In this document: piece by piece, positions 1-10,710 of the stretch | Layout: each line of letters begins with the position of its first letter | Numbering within the stretch: the stretch's first letter is position 1 | DNA from: Phycomyces nitens | Lineage: Eukaryota; Mucoromycota; Mucoromycetes; Mucorales; Phycomycetaceae | NCBI GenBank assembly: GCA_022702545.1 | Contig: JAHRBC010000001.1 | Span: 6,138,001-6,202,000 of the forward strand | Reading direction: 5' to 3' | DNA length: 64,000 nucleotides | Made by a program: the position numbers and the translations under genes | The notes under the pieces: model-generated | Told to the model about the DNA's origin: nothing | The model's database searches: none | The model's input: only the letters and a program-made list of their open reading frames with translations

Positions 1-245
1 CTCTTTGACTTCCTTATATATGTGGTCTTTTACCACATTAAGATATTATATATGATAAGCTTCTGAGCTCCACGTCTGTGTTACTATTATTCTGATGCAT
101 TGCTATAATTCCTTTATCGTACTTTATTAGCTCTCAGCTAATCTGCACTTATAGCTTTTGTATATGTAAAATATACACTGATAAGGCTGGATCACCACAC
201 ATCTTCTATATTTTGTTTTTTCTTATTCTCTTTATTCTTATAAAC
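1..245. other. AT-rich sequence, no gene seen
   Basis: This stretch precedes the Tc1-like reading frame. It probably holds the 5' part of that transposon, but I could not identify a terminal inverted repeat; the transposon end may lie outside the window. Confidence 0.3.
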
Positions 246-1070
246 ATGACACCTTCAAACTCAACACATAAAGAGGAGAGCCCTTGCAGACAATATATCT
301 GCCATTCATCTGATGAAAAGTTGATTATGATTGGAATGCACAAGGTAGGATTGTCTGTTGCAGAAATTTCTTGATGCGAGAATATCAAGGAATCAACTCT
401 TCACAAAATAATAAAAAGATACTATAAGACAAAGTCTGTTGAAGACCAGCCTCACTCAGGAAGACCCAAGCTTTTCAATGTGAGAGACAAATGTCATTTG
501 GAAATGATTGTGAGAAGTGATTGCCATCAGACATTAGGAGAGATTACTTGTGAGATAGAGGAGGTGATTAACATGCCCATCTCAAAAGTCACTATTAGCA
601 AGACCTTGCGTAGTCTTGACTACAATTGCTGCACTGCATTAGCCAAGTCTTACTTGACTCAAGCAGACATGGCTGCATGTTGAAAGTGGGCTCAAGCAAG
701 AATGGAGTGAAATAAGGAATGGAAAACCATAATTTGGAGTGATGAGTCTTGGTTTTCCCTTTTTAAGAAAAATAGAAAGATGCATGTATAGAGAAAGCCA
801 GATGAGAAGTATTGTCCTGACTGCCTCCAACCAAAGATCTAAGGAGATGGAGGATCGGTCATGGTGTGGGGCTGCATTTGGGCTGGAGGTGTTGGACCTC
901 TTGTTATACTTGAGGGCAATATGAATGCAAAAGTATACACTGAGGTCCTCCAAGAGCACTTTAAGCTCTACTTTGACATGCTGCCATGTAAAGACAAGGC
1001 CGAGTACCATTTCCAAGAAGATAACACTACTCCCCACAAAGCAGCCATATCAAAAAAATGCAAAGAAGAC
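246..1070 (+). pseudogene. Tc1/mariner transposase, segment 1 of 3
   Basis: Decayed transposase of the Tc1 family (cut-and-paste, DDE). An ATG at 246 opens a frame with a helix-turn-helix-like N-terminus. It continues as a second HTH-like stretch at about 480-683 (QTLGEITCEIEEV, ISKVTISKTLRSL) and a DDE_3 stretch with WSDESWFS, VMVWGCIWAGG and FQEDNTTPHKA, where the second Asp of the catalytic triad sits. The frame has stops near 374, 681, 708 and 787 and one frameshift, so it is dead. It is cut at 1070 by a solo LTR flanked by AAGAC and resumes at 2065. Several of its stops are TGA. Confidence 0.85.
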
Positions 1071-2064
1071 TGTTGTAAATGAGTATTGATCACTGCTGAA
1101 TCTGAGAGTAAGACTGAAGGATAAAATAATATCTGCAGCTATTCCAGTCAAACGGATCTGCCTTTATGAGATTATCTAATACACAGATCATCATACACAT
1201 AATTGATTATTATTTATTATTATTATCGTTATCACCATAATATGGGATATACAGATATACACATATTTATCTAATGGCATCATCATATTCCATCTACATA
1301 TTTCTTTTATTATATGAATACTTGATTGAGAGACTACAACTACAACGAATTAATAATTCTAAAACATTACCCAAGTATCTGGGTCGGAATATTAAATATT
1401 ACCAATAGCATAAATGCTTTTCTTTACCAAAGCTCTCTGGCTGGAGAAGTATCATATCAATAGGTCTCTCTGGATCTTTTCAGAAAGACAATACTCCTGG
1501 AAGATAACTCATTGTGATAAATATTACCAGAGCATATACTGAATTATAAATCAGAAAACATATAAATATCAGTAGTTAGTTCTGTGTGTTGTATCCAACA
1601 TAATCGTAGATTGAAACATTAACACAAATTACCAATATTGAAACATATTGAATAACCGACCTACTGGAAGTGCACTAAAGAGTGTACCTTCCCAAATACA
1701 TTATTCATACGTAAAGACACACTAACAACTAGTACCAACACACAGGTTAATAGTACTAAGTAAAATAACAAGTCATATATAATAGTTGGTAGAGAGAACA
1801 GACATTACATGATATCATCATATCATCACTAGCACTCATCTCAATGTCTATATAAATGCACAATACGAATAGCAATAGTCTTCATCTTATTTCACAAATT
1901 CTCTCTCTCTTAATAAACAAAGTCTCACTGTACTCTTGTCCGTGCTTTGTTTTCCTCTGATTTAACACTGTGTAGAAAGAGAACCTTTTTCTTGAGAATA
2001 AACACCCTACACAAGTTCTCACGAATTCTTTTATATCTTTCCTATTTTTACTCTACCCACAACA
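1071..2064 (+). repeat. Solo LTR (TGTTGT...ACAACA family), copy 1
   Basis: The ends are TGTTGTAAATGAG and CTACCCACAACA, with a 5-bp target duplication AAGAC at 1066-1070 and 2065-2069 inside the Tc1 transposase. The same LTR occurs at 29614-30231 (same strand) and 15871-16488 (inverted). This copy is longer because a second solo LTR (1587-1967) sits inside it; without that insert it is about 608 bp. No internal retroelement genes are attached, so it is a recombination product. Confidence 0.93.
1587..1967 (+). repeat. Nested solo LTR (TGTTG...TTTAACA), 381 bp
   Basis: It lies inside LTR copy 1. It starts TGTTGTATCCAACA and ends CTGATTTAACA, with the 5-bp duplication CTGTG at 1582-1586 and 1968-1972. 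The uninterrupted target (TTCTGTGTAGAAA) is visible in LTR copy 2 near 30136. It contains a TATATAAA-like box near 1850 and an AATAAA near 1913. This LTR family is not otherwise recognised in the window. Confidence 0.92.
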
Positions 2065-2206
2065 AAGACCTTGAGATTGATGTTCTTGAGTGACCCTCAA
2101 AGAGTCCAGATTTGAGCCCCATCGAGAATATCTGGAGCCATCTTGACAACCTTGTGCACTCAAGGGAACCTCAGCTAAAAACACTGACAGAGTTGGAGGA
2201 GGCTCT
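2065..2206 (+). pseudogene. Tc1/mariner transposase, segment 2 of 3
   Basis: It continues segment 1 after the solo LTR. The translation carries the typical Tc1 C-terminal signature SPDLSPIENIWSHL followed by LKTLTELEEAL. The Trp normally found before P-S-xx-SPDL is a stop (TGA at about 2090). The gypsy element cuts it at 2206, with CTCT duplicated at 2203-2206 and 10075-10078. Confidence 0.88.
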
Positions 2207-2727
2207 TGACAAGTGTTGAGTTGGTTTTGTGGTGCAACGTTGTCAGATATAAAAATGATAAAGGGTTGCCAACGAGTTCAGAAGGCAAAAATGTATAATA
2301 AAAAAGGGATAAAGTACTGTGATAACACTCGGGTCTATCCAACAGTAAGGAGATTGGGGTAGAATGTATACAAAAAGACAAATATAACAAGAGGTATGCT
2401 TATAATTATCGCGAAGAGTGATTATAAGTCAGTGACAATGAAATAAATGTGTAAGGATACAAATCAGGGTTTGATCAATAAAAATAAAGGTAGATAGAGA
2501 TGATCTTTTATTATTGCTTCATATCAAGCCTTTTATACTGAAGAAATCTATACTATCTCATTATAACTTCTTCTAAGTATAATTGATGATGTTATACCAT
2601 GCGCAAGGGTACTTTTTCCACTAGGGTACCTCTTGCACATGGGTTTAAAAGAAATCCTGCAAAAGTCGTCATACTTTTACAGGATGTTTGTGGTCTGAAT
2701 GGAACCAAAACGAGACACACCGTGTCA
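2207..2727 (-). repeat. 3' LTR of gypsy 1
   Basis: Direct repeat of 9554-10074. Read on the minus strand it begins TGACACGG and ends CACTTGTCA. It is preceded by CTCT (2203-2206). The differences I saw against the other LTR are single-base ones, near 2225, 2700 and 2721. Confidence 0.95.
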
Positions 2728-2788
2728 TGGTACCCTCGCTAGTGAAGACCACGGGAGAAAAAGAGAAGTAAGAACTACTGGAATGACA

Positions 2789-3219
2789 CTATCTGGATCG
2801 AAGGCGTTTGAGCCAAGAAAGAAATTGAGTTTCGCCTCGCTGAATCTCCTTGTCTGGAATTAGGGACTTGTGGTGTCGGAAAGGAACAAGAACATCACCA
2901 TTGACTGCACCTTTTAGGCGAAGGTAGTTCGGTCTAACAAGGTAATAAGTACCATTCGGATTTACTTTGGTTACAGTCATGGGCCCTAACCAACGATCAG
3001 ACAACTTAGTGGCAGTAACTTGATCTCGCATCAATACTTGTTCGCCAACATTAAACTTTCTTCTTGTGGAGACTTGTTGATCGTATCTCGCCTTGTCCTT
3101 AGCTTTCTTCATGGTGGATCTCTCCTTGGCCTCTTTGTGTATTGTTTCGATCAGATTGTGGAGAACCTTAGCACGATTAGCTAATTCGAGTGGACGGTTT
3201 CCCTCAACAAAGTGCAAAG
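2789..3219 (-). pseudogene. Gypsy 1 integrase, C-terminal segment
   Basis: Continuation of the integrase beyond the CACTA insertion. On the minus strand it resumes with LHFVEGNRPLEL. A basic, Lys-rich helix follows, then a GPY/F-type module (VLMRDQ, SDRWLGPMTVTKV, NGTYYLVRP) thought to help DNA binding in Ty3/gypsy integrases. It ends at a stop at 2789, about 60 bp before the 3' LTR. Joined to the upstream segment without the CACTA element and one TAG copy, the frame is continuous. Confidence 0.85.
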
Positions 3220-3222
3220 TAG

Positions 3223-4967
3223 CACTACAAAAGTCTAAGAGTATTATGTAGATAAAACTTATAAAATAAGCTACTTAATTGTATAGTTTTACTATGCTTT
3301 TGGTAATATATAATCGTGATCTGTAGTAGACTAAAAAGATATGGGAGTGAACTGAATCATCCTACCTACTGGTGTACAAGAATCCAATGTAGAATATTTA
3401 AATGCCCTCAAACAGTGCAAAACTTAAATATACATTGTAGCCACAATATATTCCTAGTCGATCTACCCTTTTTTGCATTGTATTTTACGATACACAGACA
3501 GTTTGTGTCAGGGGAGATTGACCACTTACAAACAACCAGTTTTATCTTTCATTATATTTTATAGTGGGTTTTATAATATGTTTTAACAGTCCATCAAGGA
3601 TGATTGTAGACTATTGCAAGGTAATTGTAGTTATTCTATGCAAACAAGCCTCTCTGGTTTATTGTTTTTTGGAGCAATAGATTCTGAAAATTTTTATTTT
3701 TTGTTTTATTTGATAAAAAATACATTTGCGCTATATATTCTAGTCTCTAGATTATTTCTTTGGTATATCTATTCTACCAATCGATATTTCTTGGTCAGCA
3801 CCATCAACTGGTTCTTAATAGAGCCAGGATACTTACCTAGCTGAGAGAAAGCCAATACTGTCTAAAAGTAAAAGAGAAGATTGTTAGTAAATTATTTTTA
3901 TATAAATCATTCATTCTTATACTTACATTTTTAATATAATAAATAGAACATTTGATAGACTCTCTGTAATATACCAACAAATGATTATTGTCTAATAGAT
4001 ATATATTAATATTTGTAGATAAACAATATGTAATACTAAAATATTAGTTTACTTACAAGATATAGCCATTGGAATGGCCAGATAATTTCAATCGGGAATC
4101 AATATAAGAGCATAGCAAGATGTCTGTTATAGATGTTATTAAAGAGGACATATTTATAATATAAAAGGTTTACCAGAATATTATATTGAGATAGATAGAA
4201 AAATAGAATTTGTGGCTATATATAAAAGAGTGATTTGGTTAATAAAGAATAGCTTTAGCATAATATGATCTTACCTTTGGATATACAGCTAAGTGCAATA
4301 GAGAGCCCCATAATATATTTATAAGCAGTTACCTATGAATAATAAAATATATTGAGTAAAAAATATATTCACAAGAGAAAGAAAAGAATTAATTACCAGA
4401 GTATTTTGCGGTAATATTTAGGCACAAAAGAATATAAAAAATAAAAAGGAAAAACAAATACTTTGTATTAAAAGGCTGTTTGACCCTGATAAAATGCGGG
4501 CAATAAAAATGATAATCCAAAAGAATATGCCTGCCGTCATTTTCATATCTTTGTAATTTATAGTTTATTAGGTTGAAAAAGATGTTTAGATATAGAACAA
4601 GAGTGTACACAATGCTGTTAAATAATAATAAAACTATAAGACAATTCATTATCTTCAGTCAACTTATTTACTTGCAAGCATACTGGTCATATTTCTCTTC
4701 CTTCTTATGAGAATAAACATGATAATAATTGATTTGTTTATTATTTCTACTCCAATTAATTTAATGATATAGTTACAAGAAGTAGAAATAAATCACAAAC
4801 AAATATGACATCTAAAAGGCTCTACTTTATTATTCTATCCAATAGAACATATTGAATAATATAATCGCCGTCAAAAATAAAAAAGTTTATTATGTTTAAC
4901 TTCAGTCTACTAATGGTAAGATAATATAGTAGTTTGTTATGAATGAAACCACTCAATTTTTGTAGTG
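3223..4967. mobile_element. Short CACTA element, copy A (1745 bp)
   Basis: The ends are CACTACAAAAG at 3223 and TTTTTGTAGTG at 4967. The 3-bp target duplication TAG is at 3220-3222 and 4968-4970. It is an inverted, near-identical copy of 11380-13125. It has no transposase. In the orientation of copy B (minus strand here) there are many GTAAGT/AG pairs and short hydrophobic reading frames, resembling the third gene of the larger CACTA elements. It breaks the gypsy 1 integrase. Confidence 0.93.
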
Positions 4968-4970
4968 TAG

Positions 4971-5865
4971 GAGCTGGCCAAGTTGCTGGAGTACGCAGAT
5001 CATAACCATAAAGAAGCATGCCTGGAGTTTGACCGGTAGTGTCACTACGCATGGTACGGATGGCTAGTAATGTGGCAGGGATATATTGGTCCCATTTAGA
5101 TGGATTGTCGGTATCACGAGTGATTTTCGCAAGTGTCTGTACGACAGTTTGATTCAATTGTTCACAGAGTCCATTGGTTTGTGGCCTATACGCCGTAGTA
5201 GTAAGATACCGGCAGTTGAGAGAGGCCAAAAACTTGCGAATATAACTAGACTTGAAGTTACTACCACGATCGGTCAGAAGATACATTGGTACACCATATA
5301 AGGAAACGACATGGTCAAAGAGAAACTTCGCAGTTGTTTCTTGAGTAATATTTTCAACTGGAGCAGCAATAGGCCAACAAGTAAGATAATCTACTGCTAC
5401 CAATATATAGCGGAATCCACTAGAGGGAATATCCATTGGTCCTACTGCATCGCATCCAACCATATAAAATGGACGATCAGGTGTTGGAATAGGTCTTGAT
5501 AGTTCCGTACGGCGGTGAAGATAACGAGCACGTACTTGGCATGTAACACAATTTTGTACTACCTTACGTACCCATTCAAATAATCTTGGTGAAGTATATT
5601 GTTGACGGACTTGAGACCATGTATTCTTGATACCAGCATGTCCTTCTGAATGTACTTGAGTAATGATATCTTCGATAATACCCTCATGAAGAAGTTCTTG
5701 AAGTCCACCAGTATACGGATTTTTCTTGAATAGTTTTCCATGATGAACCTCAAACTTGGGGGCTTGCCTACGGATTTTCTTGCATTCAGTTGGACTAATC
5801 TGATCAGGAAGGTTTCCATTGTTTTGAATACAGTGTAATATAGACAAATATAAAGGATATTCCAT
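4971..5865 (-). CDS. Gypsy 1 integrase, N-terminal and catalytic segment
   Basis: Integrase, which joins retroelement cDNA to host DNA. Read on the minus strand from about 5865: an H2C2 zinc-binding region (HSEGHAGI ... CVTC), then the DDE core with GCDAVGP, LTDRGSNFKS and TNGLCEQLNQ carrying the two Asp and the Glu. It is broken after WPAPT by the CACTA element and resumes at 3219. It lies in the same frame as the RT reading frame, but a TAG at 6037 and a further stop separate the two. Whether an intron or decay explains this is unclear. The short CACTA inserted here makes the element non-functional. Confidence 0.88.
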
Positions 5866-6036
5866 TGCAAAAAGTAGACAAGTGATGATAGATATGTTTT
5901 CAAAATATAAAATATATTTGTTTCGTTATAAAGATAACAAGAATAATAAAAGGGAAAAGATGAGTGCAATAAAAGGTCTTCCCCAAGACAAGGAAACGGG
6001 AAAAAATATGACTTGGGGGTATCTAGGACAAACGTC

Positions 6037-8684
6037 CTACTCAGAGCTGTCGGGAAGTAGGCGAGAAAGTGCATCTGCAGGATTTTCTTGACCTGGGTGG
6101 TGCTGGATGGTAAAATCATATTCCATCAGAGCGGCAGCCCATCTTGATAATTTCTGGGAAGGCTTAGGGTTCTTCACTATGTAAATCAAGGCGGCATGAT
6201 TGGTACGGAGGATAAATTTCCAACCAGCTAGATAATGACGGAACCTTGTTACACCCCAGACTAACGCAAGAGCCTCCAAGTGCGTTGCAGCATAATTGCG
6301 TTTGGAGCCGCGAAGAGCACGAGAACCATAGGCGATTACGGTTTCTTGCGAGAGATCGTCTTCAGGAGCTTGCAACAGTACCGCGCCTAATCCTCTTGTA
6401 GACACATCGGTTGTAAGGATTTGTACCATGTCCTTTGAAGGGAAAGCCAAAACGGGAGGATGAATGAGACATTCTTTCAGGGAGCGGAAAGCTTGGTCTT
6501 GTTCTGGTCCCCAACGGAAAGGAGTGTCCTTCTTCAGTAAAATTGTCAAAGGTTGTGCCAAAGCAGCATAATCTGGCACAAAACGGCGGTAATACCCGGC
6601 CATCCCTAAGAAGGTTTGAATGTCTGGTACTGATTTGGGACTGGTCATGGACAACACCTTTTCGACATTTCTGTTACACGGAGATAGTCCCTTACTGGAT
6701 ACAACGTGACCAAGATATTCCACTTGCTGATGAGCAAAGAAACATTTCTTTCTCTTCAACCGGAGATTCGCCTTTTTACACGCTTGAAAGACTTGTTCGA
6801 TGTGGACGGCATGTTCTTGCAAGGTCTTTGAAAATATAATAATGTCATCGATGAAGACATATACAAACTGTCCAATGTATTCTTCCAGGATGATTGACAT
6901 GGCTCTCTGGAAAGTAGATGGAGCTGACGTAAGACCAAAAGACATCACAGTGAATTCATAAGTCCCTTGCTTGGTGACAAACCCAGTACGTTCAATGGAT
7001 TCCTCAGAAACTGGTACTTGCCAAAATCCACTGGCAGCATCCAAAGTAGAGAAATAAGATGCACCACCAAGAGAATCCAGAAGATCATCGATATATGGCA
7101 AAGGGAAAGCATCCTTGATAGTTACTTGATTAAGACGACAATAGTCGACTACTAGTCGAAGAGATCCATCTCGCTTGCGCACAAAAAAGACTGGAGAAGT
7201 CCATTGGCCTTTGGACGGACGGACTAAACCCATCTCAAGGAGTTGCTTGACTTCTTGACTAAGTGACTCTTCTTCTTCCCAAGTCAGTCGATACGGACGG
7301 GAACGGATTGGTGTCTCACAGGAGACAGGAATGGTGTGCTCTAGCACGGAAATACGACCAAGACCAGCGTTTTCAACAAATGTGTCTTGATGTTTGTCGA
7401 TTACTTCTGATACTACAGCTGGCATTTCCTCGAGTTTTTCTTGTTCGTCAGAAATTACTTCTTCTTCATATGTCAGCAGTTCTTCGCCAACAGAAGAATG
7501 TGAAGTCTCTTGCTCCTCTGATCTGACGCTAATGGAGTAAACAGCAGCGGCGGTTGGACCTTGGGGAGCTGGTACTCCAGAGTAGCCCTGCAACTCTACA
7601 TAGCCTAGTCCATGCTTCGTAGGAATAATAATGGTAGAATCCTGCAGACGTAGTTGGATCCCGTATGCTCTACACCAAGTCATACCCAAGAGACAAAGAG
7701 AAGGAGAGGAAGGAGAATCTTCGATGCACATGGCTTCTGGTCTAAGTTTTCCAGCTACACGGATCGGAACTTCGACAGTAATATCGCAAGGCTTGTTATT
7801 TGAACCTGTAAGACTAACAATTGGAAGTACATCACCATTCGGCAACAAGTTCAACTTAGTGGCCAAATCCTTGCTTATAACTGAGACGCTAGCACCAGAA
7901 TCAAAAATGGCTTCAATGACCTGGTCGTTTATCATAATTGGAGCTTTAAGTGGTTGACTGAGCTTGAGATTCTTAAGGCTGTATGAATAACTATAGACAG
8001 TATCATCACTGTCATAGTCGGTATCAGAAGATGAATCAGAGGACACATAACCAGTGCTGGTTAGATCGGACCCATCTACAGAGGCAACAGAGTCTAAACC
8101 CCAGTGATCTGTGTCGAGAGATTCGGCCGTTTCTTCAGACTCGTCGTCAGAATTAGGAGTCTCATCGTTCTGAACTAAGTGCACTCCGGTGTGCAAATGG
8201 ATAGTGGACTTTCGGGCATTAAGGTATTGCATACCATCGCAGAAGTCCTTCTTGGCCTGCTTGTCCATTGCAAGCCAATTGGCAATGGATAGTCCTGAAT
8301 CGGCCTTCTTCAACTGTGTCCATATATCTTTTGGAGGGAGTTTGACTGGCAGGCGACGTAAGGGTTGTCTTTTCTTAACAGTCTGTGGATCCACGACCAT
8401 AGGTTCCACTGTAGGAAGACTTTGGTGATGTGCAGTCGCACCTAGAGGAAGTGTATCCACGGGAGTTGGTGTGGTCTGGAAGTAATTTGATGGTCCAACC
8501 ATTGGATCGTGGCGGACAGCCTTCTTGCCTTTCTTGTTAACCGGTAAAGACATGTGGCTAACGTTTGCATTAGACCTAGTTCTTTTCTCCACTGGATAGA
8601 CCTGTCCTTGGACTAAATTGACTTGAGAAGTAGGGGCTTGATTTTCTTGAACAACAGTATCCCTAGTTACTGTTGTTCGTTGGC
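6037..8684 (-). CDS. Gypsy 1 pol: protease, reverse transcriptase, RNase H
   Basis: Long open pol frame. There is no obvious ATG at its head. The frame is open from a -1 frameshift site at 8685-8691 in gag, which is where translation most likely enters. Domains in order: retropepsin-like protease with IFDSGASVSVIS (about residue 260 from the slip site); RT with KRDGSLRLVVDYCRLN and FVYVFIDDIIIFS, which holds the catalytic Asp pair; and RNase H with ILTTDVSTRGLGAVLL and EALALVWGV. It ends with ENPADALSRLLPDSSE and a TAG, with the integrase further on in the same frame. This order is that of Ty3/gypsy (Metaviridae-type) elements. Confidence 0.92.
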
Positions 8685-9449
8685 TTTTCCCGAGTCTTCT
8701 ACTTTAGGATGAGGACATTCTGGACTCTTGTGACCAGGCTCCTTGCAGTTGTAACATATAATTGGTTTGCGAGGAGTGGCTGGAACTGTAGCCGGTCGGA
8801 GTTTTGCATCAATGGCTGCAAGACGGTTACTCATGGTAGTCATAGTAGTATAGAAGGAATCGGGAATACTTGTAGGCGCCGACAAAGAAGGTGGAGCAGG
8901 GGGAGCAACAAAAGGAGGGATAGTATCTACATGAGAGGCATACTTGGTCTCAATGTTCTCCATTGTTTGAGCAAGAGAACAGACTTCATCCCATGTCTTA
9001 GGAAGACCTCGTTGTTCGATGAGAAGAGCGATACTCTTCTTGACTGACCGCATGAACGAGCGAATCATAGTTTTGTTGTCTGAAATGTCAAGGTAAGAAA
9101 ACAATTCAGATAAATGTAAAATCAGTCCTTCAACTGATTGGTGCTGTCCTTGTCTGATTGACAAGAGTTCTTCCCACCATAACTCTTCAAGATTGCTATT
9201 GACAAATTGTTTCTTGAAGGCCACCTCGAACTGATCCCATGTGGTGACTCTGGATTCCTGGAGATTCCACCAGCGGGCAGCATTTCCTTCAAAATAAGTG
9301 GCGGCAACCAAAAGGATGTCGGAATCAGCTATTTCTCCAGCTCATCGGATACAATCAATATGACGAAGCCACAACAAGGGTTCTTCAGTGGAAGCTCCGG
9401 AGAAGGTTTTGGGCTTGGCCAAGAGCTTGGAGACTTTGTCGGTAACCAT
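8667..9449 (-). pseudogene. Gypsy 1 gag
   Basis: Capsid/nucleocapsid protein. ATG at 9449 (MVTDKVSKLL). The retrotransposon gag domain shows WWNLQES, WDQFEVAFKKQF and LRSF-like helices. A zinc knuckle near the C-terminus reads CYNCKEPGHKSPEC (CX2CX4HX4C). One in-frame TGA near 9343 (after CIR) interrupts it, so the frame is formally dead although the rest is intact. It ends at the TAA at 8667-8669, overlapping pol in the -1 frame. Confidence 0.88.
8685..8691 (-). promoter_or_regulatory. Candidate -1 ribosomal frameshift heptamer (G GGA AAA)
   Basis: On the minus strand the gag codons read TCG GGA AAA GCC, so the heptamer G_GGA_AAA is in the correct X_XXY_YYZ phase. It lies 15 nt upstream of the gag stop. 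The -1 frame is open from here into pol, which has no ATG of its own. A downstream stem or pseudoknot was not modelled. Confidence 0.6.
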
Positions 9450-9553
9450 TGGAAAAAGAGCAAGAGTATGCAGGAAGAAGTATAACGAAATATAAGATGG
9501 AGGATGCTCAACACTATGCGTTTGTATTGAATTATCCTCGGCACAACCTCCAC
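9450..9553 (-). other. Gypsy 1 leader with candidate primer-binding site
   Basis: Directly after the 5' LTR on the minus strand comes G then TGGAGGTTGTGCCGAGG, the position expected for a tRNA primer-binding site. Gypsy 3 has the closely similar TGGAGGTCGTGCTAAGG at 51910, just after its LTR. I cannot name the primer tRNA. Confidence 0.5.
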
Positions 9554-10074
9554 TGACAAGTGTTGAGTTGGTTTTGTAGTGCAACGTTGTCAGATATAAA
9601 AATGATAAAGGGTTGCCAACGAGTTCAGAAGGCAAAAATGTATAATAAAAAAGGGATAAAGTACTGTGATAACACTCGGGTCTATCCAACAGTAAGGAGA
9701 TTGGGGTAGAATGTATACAAAAAGACAAATATAACAAGAGGTATGCTTATAATTATCGCGAAGAGTGATTATAAGTCAGTGACAATGAAATAAATGTGTA
9801 AGGATACAAATCAGGGTTTGATCAATAAAAATAAAGGTAGATAGAGATGATCTTTTATTATTGCTTCATATCAAGCCTTTTATACTGAAGAAATCTATAC
9901 TATCTCATTATAACTTCTTCTAAGTATAATTGATGATGTTATACCATGCGCAAGGGTACTTTTTCCACTAGGGTACCTCTTGCACATGGGTTTAAAAGAA
10001 ATCCTGCAAAAGTCGTCATACTTTTACAGGATGTTTGTGGTCTGAACGGAACCAAAACGAGACACACTGTGTCA
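9554..10074 (-). repeat. 5' LTR of gypsy 1
   Basis: 521 bp, direct repeat of 2207-2727. Followed on the plus strand by CTCT (10075-10078), matching 2203-2206. Confidence 0.95.
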
Positions 10075-10190
10075 CTCTGAAAGAGGAGTGGGAGACAATT
10101 GGTAGAAGTGTGTGCATGAAGTACTGCATGAGTATGCATAACAGGCTACTAGATATCAAAAGATACAAAGGTGGGCCTGTTTCATACTAA
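10075..10190 (+). pseudogene. Tc1/mariner transposase, segment 3 of 3 (C-terminus)
   Basis: After the gypsy element the Tc1 frame resumes as LKEEWETIG and runs to a TAA at 10188-10190. Removing the gypsy element and one CTCT joins EEAL to KEEW without a frame change, which confirms the insertion point. Confidence 0.85.
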
Positions 10191-10399
10191 ATAAACCTTC
10201 ATTTTTTTATCAGTTAAAGGTCTACTCCTAAGCTTTATTATAGTTGTATTTCATGAGCCTAGCTTTTTTATTTGAAGAATATAAGGATTACAAAGAAAAG
10301 TTGCTTGAAGCTGTTCATGTAGCAAAATTACTAAAACACGATAAGTCAATTTTACTTGATATTTATTTCTCAAAGTAAAAGAGAAACTAAAATTCTGTC
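10191..10399. other. Intergenic remnant
   Basis: AT-rich. It probably includes the 3' end of the Tc1 element, though no inverted repeat was found to match the left side. A short plus-strand frame (EEYKDYKEKLLEA...) runs to a stop at about 10378. I do not recognise it. Confidence 0.3.
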
Positions 10400-10544
10400 T
10401 GTTGTAGGATTTGTGTATAAATACTTGACTGGATGTTAATAGGGCTTTTAGATATTAGTGTAACTTAAATCTACTTGAGTAGATTTTGTTACTTAGCTTT
10501 TGTTAAGCCAATTTGTAATAGTATTTAAAGGTGGTTTTACCACA
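10400..10544 (-). repeat. Possible 3' LTR of gypsy 2
   Basis: On the minus strand a purine tract (GGCTGGGGAGAG, 10545-10556) is followed by TGTGGTAAAACC. The stretch ends CCTACAACA at 10400. This matches polypurine tract plus LTR layout, but 145 bp is short, no second copy is in the window and I see no target duplication. Confidence 0.35.
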
Positions 10545-10710
10545 CTCTCCCCAGCCAGGTTCAATTATGATTGAAACGACTTGTTAGTCTAGTATCCAAA
10601 AAACAAAACAAAATAAAAAAAATATGAAAAATAAAAGTTTTTTAGAGTTTACGAGGTTGTCCTCTCTTTTGTACAGGTTGGTTTTGGACGGTAGTAGGTA
10701 ATGTCATTGT

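Larger units (their letters stand above)
2207..10074 (-). mobile_element. Ty3/gypsy retrotransposon 1, nearly full length
   Basis: Two direct 521-bp LTRs bound a gag-pol interior on the minus strand, with a 4-bp CTCT target duplication in the Tc1 transposase. Order on the minus strand: 5' LTR (9554-10074), gag, pol (protease, RT, RNase H), integrase, 3' LTR (2207-2727). A 1745-bp CACTA element sits in the integrase. I counted about three mismatches between the LTRs, which suggests a recent insertion. No chromodomain is visible after the integrase; the C-terminus has a GPY/F-like module instead. Confidence 0.95.

Noticed and set aside
3316..3564. Plus-strand 82-codon frame, also at 12784-13032 on the minus strand
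   Set aside because: It starts on GTG, lies inside the short CACTA element opposite the splice-signal-rich strand, and looks like AT-rich non-coding sequence. Its repetition only reflects the element copies.
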